NCBI GenBank assembly: GCA_903813345.2
Contig: CAIIXF020000012.1
Coordinates: 23,818,184 to 23,882,183, forward strand
Direction: 5' to 3'
Source: Owenia fusiformis
Taxonomy: Eukaryota > Annelida > Polychaeta > Sabellida > Oweniidae
Length of the DNA stretch: 64,000 nucleotides
Shown piece by piece: positions 25,001 through 37,000 of this stretch (positions are counted from its first letter, which is position 1; every line of letters starts with the position of its first letter). The position numbers and the translations under genes are program-made. The notes under the pieces were generated by a model. The model searched no databases, was not told where the DNA came from, and saw nothing but the letters and a program-made list of their open reading frames with translations.

Positions 25001-28000
25001 TAAGAGGTCGTAGTCAACACAGATTTGAAATTCATACAGTGATCATCCATTGGGAATGTTATTAACACGTACAATTGGTTACCATGCCAAGCAATTATTG
25101 TAATTACTTCAGTTTGAATGGAATATCCCTATGTTTTATGGTTTTGGGCCGTAATATTTGATATTAGAATGGAAGGGTGTTGGACACTGTTTCTTTTGAC
25201 TCTTGAATTTCATTTGGGATAGTTGGGGTTTGTTTTTAATGACAATATTCGCTTAAAGATTTTGTTTCTCTTGTGTTTTCTGATCATGTTTGGTATTTTC
25301 CCTTTGATATTATATCAATACATTTCTTATTATTAGACTCGTAAAACAAAAATACGTTTAAACTAGTTTTTACAATTTATGTCAGGCAAATTACACTTAA
25401 TTTCAAGTTGACACAGTGCTTTAGATTATTTCTCAAAGTCCAACCTTTAATTTGGCACGATCCTGTCTTGCCATGGTACACTTCCTGCTGGAGAGTTGAC
25501 CCAGTGCTTCAGAGTATTTCTCACAATCTTCCCCTTTTTATTTGCTGTGTTGTGGCCTCTGATATTGACAGGCCTGACATCTTCCAAGTTGCGATCTCTC
25601 CTCCATTCCCCAGGAACCATGTCGCCTCTTCTGTCCTCTTGGTCAATCAGTGCATTTTGCATTGTAGGGTACCTCATTCTCATCAAGTTGTGGAGAATGC
25701 AGCATGTCTTGACTATCAGCCTCGCTGTGGATGGCTTATGGTTCATCGTTGAGAGGAGTACCTGAAATGTTATTATGCGTTAAATTGAATTAATTTGAAA
25801 ATACAGATTAATAGTTAAACTGTCATAGGTCGAATGTGGAACTCAGTTGGTTCCAATTTATGCGCATCTTTCAAATTATTTATCAAACAAAACATACTAT
25901 TTTCATGTCTCAATTAGCGGAAGTTCGAATGAAGTCTCATTTACTCAAAGTCGAATAAACGTATCTAGATAGTCCCAGGAACTTGGAGTTTAACTGTTTG
26001 TTTCGCCGACAAATATTATAAATTACAATGTACCTGGAATCGGTTGGCCAAAATTCCAAAGGCGTTTTCTGAAACCCTCCTAGCCCTCGATAACCGGTAG
26101 TTTAGAATTCTTTCCTCTCTAGTGAGGGTTTCTATGCCCATAGGGCTTCTGCATGTGATCACTGAGGCTGAATGCGTCATCCCCTACCAAGAAAAAAGGC
26201 ATATCAACGGTGTCGTTGGGAAATGGCTGTTGGTGTGGAAATGCGATCGAACCATCCTGCACCATCTCCAAGAATTCCGATGCATTATAGATCCTGGCAT
26301 CTCCACTTGAACCATATCCTGAAATTATACAAGAGTAAGAGGATAAAATATTGTCAGTATCCATTGCAAATATAGCTATAATTGTATTAAATCTATATAA
26401 TTACAAAATTAATGCAGTAACGTATGTAGAGTTTACTCACCACCCAGATCACACCACATGAACTTGTAGTCTGAGTCGACAATTCCCAGTAAGATGATGC
26501 TGTAGAAACCCTTATAATTATAATATAAGGAACCAGAGCTATTAGGCTTTCTGATGGCTATGTGTTTGCCATCAATTGCAGCAACGCAATTTGGAAAGTT
26601 CCACTTCTCGAGGAAACCATCAGCCAATTGTTTCCATTCTTCAGGTGTGGAGGGGGCTGTCATGACCTCATCAACATATTCGTCACACTTGACAGACTTC
26701 TCTTACCACTACAGAGAGGGTATTCTCAGCAACCCGCCAGGAGTACTGCATGTCAGAGTACTTGGCACCAGAAACCAGGTGGCGAATAGTGGCAGCTAGT
26801 TTGAGGCCTGGACCTAAAGGCTCTTTGTACCAGCTATGTTGTTTCCATAGCCGAGGACGGACCCTCTCAAAGATTTCGCATACATTTCTGTTGGCATACA
26901 GAGGAACTTTTTGAATGTTCTGGGGTCCTCTCTTCTCAGCTCCACCATGAGCTGATCATAGATGCCGAATTGGCGCCGTCTCTCTGGATTCAACCATTGT
27001 CTCCTCCAGATGCCACGTCCTCTGGCTCCCCTTCTCCGCCTAAAACGGCCTCTGATGAACTCATGAATGTTAAGTTGCTGCGTTAAAACTTCTTGCTGGG
27101 CCATAGCAGCCACATACTACAGCCTCAGTCGATCTGTGTCTTCCATGACAAAAGAATTATTTGATTTAATTTGGTATCCTCTCAATTATTCAGCTTAACG
27201 TAGATCCAATTCGTAAGTATTCGTTCCACTGCGTACAAGGTTGCAAACTGCCGCAATGGTTTGTAATGGTTCGTAATGGGATCGTCGTCAGTCGCTTGAT
27301 ATGCAAATTATGGGGGTACGACCTTATCCCCAGCGACCTGTAACGTCACTTGACAAAGCCAATGCGAAGGTTAACGGATCGTTAACGCATTGAAACAAAT
27401 TTCAACGAATGACACACGAAATTTTTATTCGCTGCAATTTTTTGAACATGTTCAAAATTTTCCGACGAAAAATACTAATTTCAACCGAGGTAAACGCTGA
27501 CAAACGCATCTATACGAACACTGCGACGTACTGTCACGAACTCGTACTAATGAGAACGAATTTGACTAATTTCCTATTCGCCTATATACGCAAGTTGACG
27601 TAAAGGGGTTTTCGTTCATATGTGAGGGGGGCTTTAAAGTGAGTCATTACATAATCAAGTTGATTATTTCAATGTTTTCATGATCAGTATAAGTTCAATG
27701 AACTTACAAAACGGTATATTTACGTAGATGATAACGTATACAGTTGGATCTCCGTATAAAGATTTGCCTACACGTGTGTGGAACAATTGACAGCAAGCAT
27801 TTTTTGAAATTAATTGGCTGAGTGGGAACAGCATCCAATCAAATACTTTAACCATCAATTTGAAACACCAATCAAACCAGTAGGTTCTAGCAATTCCTGG
27901 AAACAGTAAATTCAGTAGCTCAACATATGACATACAGGGTGTTCCATAACGAGCATCTCCACAAAGTCAATTTGAGAAGAGATGGGTCTATAACATATGT

Positions 28001-31000
28001 ACTATATATGAGCCTATTTTATTCTAGACAAAGACATTTGGATCAACTAAACATGCTATAATTCAAGAAAGTACAAATCTCATCCCTTTGACCTGTATTT
28101 ATTACAGTCCGAGAAGATCTTTCCTGACGAAAAGCCCACATTATGAAACTCCTTGTACGTTTACCTATAAGTATAAGTATACGTTATAAGTTGTACTTTC
28201 ACTAGGTGCGAAATCTCTCTATTCTATTACTAAAAGAAATACATTATTTTCTGTCCAAGTTTCTTTTCCGGAAAATGATTTCCGATCGAAATACTGATAG
28301 GCCATTTGATAGGACAATCACTAGTTGCTACAGTACTGAGCAGTTATTGGTATGGGTCCTATGATTGGCTGTGATTATTAATCATGCATGCGTCTTAACA
28401 ATTTGAACTAATCAAATTGCTGGATTTGTTGCGCATAACACAGAACTAATAAATGGAACCTCGTGGAGATTTCCCCAAGTGAAATTTTCAGACCTATCAA
28501 AATCAATAGCAAATTGCTTGAAATATGAAAAGAAAATGCATATTTAATGGTTGAATATTAGTTATCTCTTTCAAGTGAAGGTTTCTGTATCATTTAGTGA
28601 CCCACTAGATGTGTAGAACGCTGATTTAGGCCGATAAATAAAAAAAAATGATAAGAAACGTTTCATCAATTTTTTCATTTAGTGTAAAAATGTGACTTTT
28701 AATTCCAGGGAACCTTTTTTCACTGGATGCACTTTTTTGAGGGGGGACTCACTTTTTGAAAACCAATCCAACCAAGGGACGCACTCTTGGACAAACCTAC
28801 TGAAAGCACTGGGTATAGTATGGTATCAAGAACAAAAGAAGTGTCTGATGTGTTTTTTAAAACTATATATTGATAAGTACTTAATATATATTTTTCTTAA
28901 TTAAATTGTTACCATTCAAAAGAAGACCTTTAAATTGACGACGTGTCATTTTTTCAGAATTTTTTGATGACAGGTTTAAGAGACACATGCACTCAATTTA
29001 GTTCACCATATTGCTACCAAGCCTTTCTCAGATTTCAAAGATGTTTGACCATTTCTTTTTAACAGCAACAAAATATAGCATCTATAAATAGATTGTACTT
29101 CTTTAGTTTGGACTTATACATGTACTGGAGGTGAAATTCAGATGGCTGAGTTGATTCAAATTTAAACGTTACATGGAGCCTGCTGCTAAATGAAACCCCT
29201 GATATGTATAGGAATGAGATTGAGGTCATGATGTGAATAAGAAACTTACCTCCAAATCTCCAGTTGAACGTATGCGAGAAGTCAATAATGGCAGCACTAT
29301 GCCAGCTTTGTATAGAAAGTTGTCTCCACCTCTTGCATACTGAAAACACACCATACTGATCAGTATTTCTATGTGAATATAAAATTAGATACAGCCATAT
29401 CAAGTAATTAGTCAGGCCCGTAGACAGTTTTTGTCAAGGGGGTTCATTTTTTAAAAAATCCAGGGGGTGGGTTCACATTTGACAACTGAGTTCCAATTTT
29501 TGGTGGGGGGTCGAACCACAACCCCCTTGCTATGGGCCAAAGAGTACACAATGCAGAGATCTCCCAGCAGTTTTGTCAATGGGATCAAAGGCATAACTTA
29601 ACCACCTGCCTTATCAAAGTATTACATGTATACAGGGTGTCTCAAAAAAATGTACCCAAAAGTATATCAACAGCACAGATAAACCAATCGATATTTTCAG
29701 ACATTTTTCGCATGGTCATGTTGCCAAAACATGACAGTTTTCTCCCCAATACACCATTTTTAATTCAGTCTTGCCTTTTTGATGCTTCCACCCTTTACCT
29801 CTTACACCACATAATCAATCTAACCTCATATTTTGATGACAGCCTGTATCCTTACTGCTACATTGTACATCACATTTGATAATAATTCTGATGGAATGTT
29901 TTGGATCTCTCTTTGGATGTTGCCCTTAAGCTGTTCTTGATCTTTTTGCTTGGAATGAGTATTAAAACACTCCTTCAAATAGCCGCAGAGAAAGATGTTT
30001 GAGGATGACGATGGCAGAACAAACACAGAGAATCTGGTCAATTATCTGCAAATGATTCAGGAGTTACCCTCCAGAGTTACGCAGGCTAGCATGGAGACCA
30101 AATGATATAATATCCAAATGAACACACTGTGGTCTCAAATTGATACAAAGGCTACACTAGAATCCCAACCAATGCAGTTTCTTGGACATCTGACCTCTCT
30201 GTATGGGGGGGGGGGCTTTTAAGACATTGTGAGGGCCTCCCTATTCACCAGATTTGAAGGTCCATACTTTTTTCTCTGCAGCTACATGTATTTGAAGGAC
30301 CATATTTATGCTAAACCAAAGCTAACAGACCTAGAACAACTTAAGACCAGCATCCGGACAGAAATCAAAACTTTCCACCAGAAATATCAAATGTGATGAA
30401 CAATGTAGTAGTAAGGATGCAGACTGTCATCAAAAAATGAGGTTACATTGAAAATGTGGTGTAAAAGGTAAACGGGTTAAAGTATCAAAAAGGCAAAACT
30501 GAATTAAAAACTGTGTATAGGGGAAAAAACTTTCATGTTTTGACTACAAGACCATGCAAAAAATGTCTGAAAATATTGATTGGTTTGTCTATGCTGTTGA
30601 TTTACTTTTGGGTACATTTTTTGAGACACCCTATATATTTTTCTAGATATTTTTTCAACTAATACAGTGGAAAAAAGTTCAGATTTGTCTCAGACTTTTA
30701 ATCTTTGCCTTGTCTATTTCTAGGTCATGGCTATGCCTCAAGGGGTGCTAAAGTTTACATGTTTTGGTCAAAATATGTGAATTATTCAACCTTATGACAT
30801 GGTGCCAACAAATTTTTAGCAGGGTGGCATAAGTAATTTTCAAATTTTAACAAGGTGCAGCAGCCAGTTGCTCTTATGCTTTAGAAATCACTGGCGTTAC
30901 ATGTTTTTTTACATGTTATCATGTATAGTTTTGGTTTTAAAACTATCTTCTGTAGAAGAAATTCACTAGTATTTTGGAGATATAGGGTTCCACCATGTAC

Positions 31001-34000
31001 AGTGTAAGGGAAAAGGTGACCCAACTGATTATGGAAGAAATTTAGATGTACAATCAAATTACCTCTTTCTATTTTTATTTTATGTCTAACATCAAGGTAT
31101 GAGAAAATGGTCAATAGTGCATCATCGGTCAGAGATGTGATATTTGTAGGATCTTGTGGAAATTGCACTGCCATGTCTGGTGATGTTTCCTGCATCTGCA
31201 ACATAAAAATTACAACAACACACATATTACTGTATAAGCTCTCCTTTAAGTGACTGGAATTTGATGTAAACAAGATCGTTTAGGAGCTAGGGAGAATATT
31301 ATTTATTTATTAGTATTAATGGAATTTAACCTCTTAATATATCCTCACAATTAGAATAAAGAAATGAATTCTGATAATTGCTGTTGTTTTTTAGATACAG
31401 GTCATTCTTCTTTTCAATAAAAAAATAGTACCATGGGTATTGGGCTCACATGGTGTTGCTCAAAAGTGAATGATGGCTTAAATGACAACAAATAAAAAAA
31501 ATATATATTTTTTTTTGCTGGCTGTATTTTATACAGCTACTCTTTACAAAGACATGGCTTTTTACAATGCAGGACACATGGAATTATTTGTAAAGCTAGG
31601 AAATGGGCCAAAAGTGAATTCCATGAGACAAAAAATGGCGACCAACTTAAAACGGGAATCTTATCGAAAGAGGTTTTAAGGCAAATGGTTCAAAAGTGAA
31701 TTTCGCGAGACAGATGGACAAATCAATGTTAACTAAACTGGCTGAAAATAAAAAAAAAGGATATATTTTTTTGACTATTTTTTGTAACAAAATTATTTGA
31801 TACAATTACTTTTTACAGTAACATGACTTTTTACAATGGAAGACACCTGAAATTATTTGTAAACCTAGGAAATGGGCCAAAAGTTAATTTGGCGAGACAA
31901 AAAATGGGACCATTTTGAAAATAGGCGAGCTTTTGAACCAGGAGTCATACTGGGGTTTTCCATATTGATGTTGAAAAAAAATAACTTAAAACGGGAATCC
32001 TATTGACAGAGGTGTTAAAACAGGCCAATTGTTGACAGACAGACAGACGGACAAACGGACAGACAGACAGATGGACAAGTGAGTGATTGCAATAGCTCAC
32101 CAGGCGTGGCCTATAATAAAAAATGAAGAAAGGGGCGTGGCCTATTATAGAAACCGAGAAAAGAGGCGTGGGCTATTATGAAAACTGAGAAAAGGGGCGT
32201 GGCCTATTATAAAAACGAAGAAAAGGGCGTGGCTTATTATGAAAACCGAGAAAAGGGGCGTGGCCTATTATAAAAACGAAGAAAGGGGCATGGCTTATCA
32301 TTAAAACTGAGAAAAGAGGCGTGGCCAATTATAAAAAAAAAACGAGAAAAGAGGCGTGGCCTATTATAAAAACGAAGAAAGGGGCGTGGCTTATCATAAA
32401 AACCGAGAAAATAGACGTGGCCTATTATCAAATCGAAGAAAGGGACGTGGTTTATCATAAAAACCGAGAAAAGAGGCGTGGCCTATTATAAAAACGAAAA
32501 AAAGGGGTGTGGCTTATCATAAAAACCGAGAAAAGAGGCGTGGCCTATTACAAAAACGAAGAAAGGGCCGTGACTTATCATTAAAACCGAGAAAAGAGGC
32601 GTGGCCTATTATAAAAACCCAGAAAAGAGGCGTGACCTATTATAAAAACGAAGAAAGGGGCGTGGCTTATCATAAAAACTGAGAAAAAAGGCGTGGCCCA
32701 TTATCAAATCGAAGAAAGGGGCGTGGCTTATCATTAAAACCGAAAAAAGAGGCATGGCCTATTATAAAAACGAAGAAAGGGCCATGGCTTATCATAAAAA
32801 CGAAGAAAGGGGCGTGGCCAATTATAAAAACGAAGAAAGGGGCGTGGCTTATCATAACAAGAACACAAATGTGTACAATATGTCCCCATCTATGGGTGAT
32901 CCTGTCAAATGGTTATCCTAAAAATGAGTAGACAAGACTTTACCGACACAATTTGTGGACGGAGAATCCAAAATGGCCACCTTAAAATTTACCAAGAATG
33001 CCCAAAAATTAGTCAGTTCTAGATTTTTATACTAAGAACCACCCGTGAAAATTTGAAATTGATCCGTCACACAGTTAACCAGAAAACATGTACTAAGAAC
33101 CACCCCTGAAAATTTGAAATTGATCCGTCACACAGTTAACCAGAAAACATGTAAACAAGACTTTACAGACAAGATTTGAGGACAGAAAATCCAAAATGGC
33201 TGCCTTGACATTTATCCAGAATGCCAAAAACTAATCTGTTCTAGATTTTCATACTAAGAATCATCCCTGAAAATTTGAAATTGATCTACCAAACAGTTCA
33301 CCTGGAAATGTGTAGACAAGACTTTACAGACGAGATTTTAGGACAGAAAATCCAAAATGGCTGCCTTGACATTCACCCAGAATGCCCAAAAACTAATCAG
33401 TTCTAGATTTTCATACTAAGAATCATCCCTGAAAATTTGAAATTGATCTACCAAACGGTTCACCTAAAAACGCGTAGACAAGACTTTACGGGCAAGATTT
33501 AAGACGGAAAATCCAAAATGGCTGCCTTGACATTTATCCAGAATGCCGTAAAAATAATCAGATCTAGATTTTCATACTGAGAATCATCCCTGAAAATTTG
33601 AAATTGATCTACCAAACGGTTCACCTGAAAATGCGTAGACAAGACTTTACAGACGAGATTTTAAGACGGAAAATCCAAAATGGCTGCCTTGACATTTATC
33701 CAGAATGCCGTAAAAATAATCAGATCTAGATTTTCATACTGAGAATCATCCCTGAAAATTTGAAATTGATCTACCAAACGGTTCACCTGAAAATGCGTAG
33801 ACAAGACTTTACAGACGAGATTTTAGGACGGAAAATCCAAAATGGCTGCCTTGACATTTATCCAGAATGCCGTAAAAATAATCAGATCTAGATTCTCATA
33901 CTAAGAATCATCCCTGTAAATTTGAAATTGATCTACCAAACGGTTCACCTGAAAACGCGTAGACAAGACTTTACAGAAAAGATTTTAGGACGGAAAAATC

Positions 34001-37000
34001 CAAAATGGCCGACAATAAAAAAGTGATTAAGAGTTTTTGCTGAAATCTTTTTACAAAATTATCACATATCATATATGATATAACGACTGTTAACAATAAC
34101 ATAAGCTTTTACAACAAAGTACACCTGAAATTATTTATAAAGCCACTAAAAAGTTAAAGTATGAAAACTGAAAAACACCATTCAATATGATACAAAGTAT
34201 TATCGTGCGCTAACTTTTCTTAAAACATTCAAAATGGCTGATATGACTGAGCTAACAGGTCCAAAACCTAATCAGATCTAGAATGAAGTGAGCTGAACAA
34301 GATGTTAAAGTTTTAAAAGCAACTGTAAGCCGTTTTTCTTAAAGTTTGCAGACAAGGATTTTAGCATTTGACTTCAAAATGGCCGACAGGAAGTAGGTAT
34401 CGAGTAAATTTTTTTCATCCACATCTGTATGCACTCATAAGTTATCTCTGAAAATTTGAAGGTGATATCTGTAGTGGTTTTGGAGAAAACTGCCGGACGT
34501 ACGGACGGACAGACAGACGGACAGACAGACAGACGGACAGACAGACGGACAGACAGACGGACGCGCCTAGGCCGACAATATGGCCCCACACTATGTGGTG
34601 GGGACATAAAAACCGAGAAAAAAGGCATGGCCTATTATAAAAACCGAGAAAAGGGGCGTGGCCTATTATTATAAACGAAGAAAGGGGAGTGGCTTATCAT
34701 AAAAACCGAGAAAAGTGGCTTATCATAAAACCGAGAAAAGAGGCGTGGTCTATTATAAAAACTAAGAAAGGGGCGTGGCTTATCATAAAAACCGAGGAAA
34801 GAGGCGTGGTCTTTTATAAAACGAAGAAAGGGGCTTGGCTTATCATAAAAACTGAGAAAAGAGGCGTGGCCTATTATAAAAACGACGAAAGGGGCATGGC
34901 TTATCATAAAAACAGAGAAAGTAGGCGTGGCCTATTTCTAAATCGGAAAAAGGGACGTGGCTTATCATAAAAACCGAGAAAATAGGCGTGGCGTATTATA
35001 AAAACGAAGAAAGGGGCGTGGCCTATCATAAAAACTGGGAAAAGAGACGTGGCCTATTATAAAAACGAAGAAAGGGGCGTGGCTTATCATAAAAAACAAG
35101 AAAAGAGGCGTGGCCTGTTACAAAAACGAAGAAAGGGGGGTGGCTTATCATAAATACCGAGAAAAGAGGCGTGGCTTATCATAAAAACCGAGAAAAGGGG
35201 CGTGGCCTATTATAAAAACAAAAAAGGGGCGTGGCTTATCATAAAAACCGAGAAAAGAGGCGTGGCCTATTATAAAAAACGAAGAAAGGGGCGTTGCCAA
35301 TTATAAAAACAAAGAGAGGGGCGTGGCTCATCAAAAAAAACCGAGAAAAGAGGAGTGGCCTATTATAAAAACGAGGAAAGGGGCGTGGCTTATAATAAAT
35401 AAAAAACGAGAAAAGAGGCGTGGCCTGTTATCAAAACGAAGAAAGGGGCGTGGCTTATCATAAAAACCGAGAAAGTAGGCGTGGCCTATTTCTAAATCGG
35501 AAAAAGGGGCGCGGCTTATCATAAAACCGAGAAAATAGGCGTGGCCTATTATAAAAACGAAGAAAGGGGCGTGGCCTATCATAAAAACCGAGAAAAGAGG
35601 CGTGGCCTATTATAAAAACGAAGAAAGGGGCGTGGCTTATCATAAAAAACGAGAAAAGAGGCGTTGCCTGTTACAAAAACGTAGAAAGGGGCGTGGCATA
35701 TCATAAAACCGAGAAAAGAGGCGTGGCCTATTATAAAAACGAGGAAAGGGGCGTGGCTTATCATAAAAACCGAGAAAAGAGGTGTGGCCTATTATAAAAA
35801 CGAGAAAAGGGGCGTGGCTTATCATAAAAAACGAGAAAAGAGTCGTGGCCTGTTATAAAAACGAAGAAAGGGGCGTGGCTAATCATAAAAACCGAGAAAA
35901 GAGGCGTGGCCTATTATAAAAACGAGGAAAGGGCCGTGGCTTTTCATAAAAAACGAGAAAAGAGGCGTGGCCTATTATAAAAACGAAGAAAGGGGCGTGG
36001 CTTATCATAAAAACCGAGAAAAGAGGCGTGGCCTATTATAAAAACGAAGAAAGGGGCGTGGCTTATCATAAAAACCGAGAAAAGAGGCGTGGCCTATTAT
36101 GAAAACGAAGAAAGGGGCGTGGCTTATCATAAAAACCGAGAAAGAGGTGTGGCTTATCATAAAAACCGAGAAAAGAGGCGTGGCCTATTATAAAAACGAA
36201 GAAAGGGGCGTGGCTTATCATAAAAACCGAGAAAGGGGTGTGGCTTATCATAAAAACCGAGAAAAGAGGCGTGGCCTATTATAAAAACGAAGAAAGGGGC
36301 GTGGCTTATCATAAACACCGAGAAAAGAGGCGTGGCCTATTATAAAAACGAGGAAAGGGGCGTGGCTTATCATAAAAAACGAGAAAAGAGGCGTGGCCTG
36401 TTATAAAAACGAAGAAAGGGGCGTGGCTTATCATAAAAACCGAGAAAAGAGGCGTGGCCTATTAAAGAAACGAAGAAAGGGGCGTGGCTTATCATAAAAA
36501 CCGAGAAAAAAGGCGTGGCCTATCATAAAAACGAAGAAAGGGGCGTGGCTTGTCATAAAAACCGAGAAAAGAGGCGTGGCCTATCATAAAAACCGAGAAA
36601 AGAGGCGTGGCCTATTATAACAACGAAGAAAGGGGCGTGGCTTATCATAAAAACCGAGAAAAAAGGCGTGGCCTATTATAAAAACGAAGAAAGGGGCGTG
36701 GCTTGTCATAAAAACCGAGAAAAGAGGCGTGGCCTATTATAAAAACCGAGAAAAGAGGCGTAGCCTATTATAACAACGAAGAAAGGGGCGTGGCTTATCA
36801 TAAAAACCGAGAAAAGAGGCGTGGTCTATTATAAAACGAAGAAAGGGGCTTGGCTTATCATAAAAACTGAGAAAAGAGGCGTGGCCTATTATAAAAAAGA
36901 CGAAAGGGGCGTGGCTTATCATAAAAACAGAGAAAGTAGGCGTGGCCTATTTCTAAATCGGAAAAAGGGGCGTGGCTTATCATAAAAACCGAGAAAATAG

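Larger units (their letters stand above)
23983..28232. mobile_element. older inverted-repeat unit enclosing the Harbinger element
   Basis: ATTAGAGAGATTTCGCAC, AGTGAAAGTACAAC and TATACGTATA-like words at 23983-24052 recur inverted at 28165-28232 (about 65 bases, roughly 80-85% alike by eye). The Harbinger copy (24271-27633) and a solo mariner end (27935) lie between, so the older element was invaded at least twice. True outer ends were not resolved. Confidence 0.5.

Noticed and set aside
34374-34628. Open frame with RLSVRLSVCPSVCPS-type repeats
   Set aside because: Translation of the ACGG/ACAG microsatellite in the core-repeat element; the same occurs near 39387-39674.
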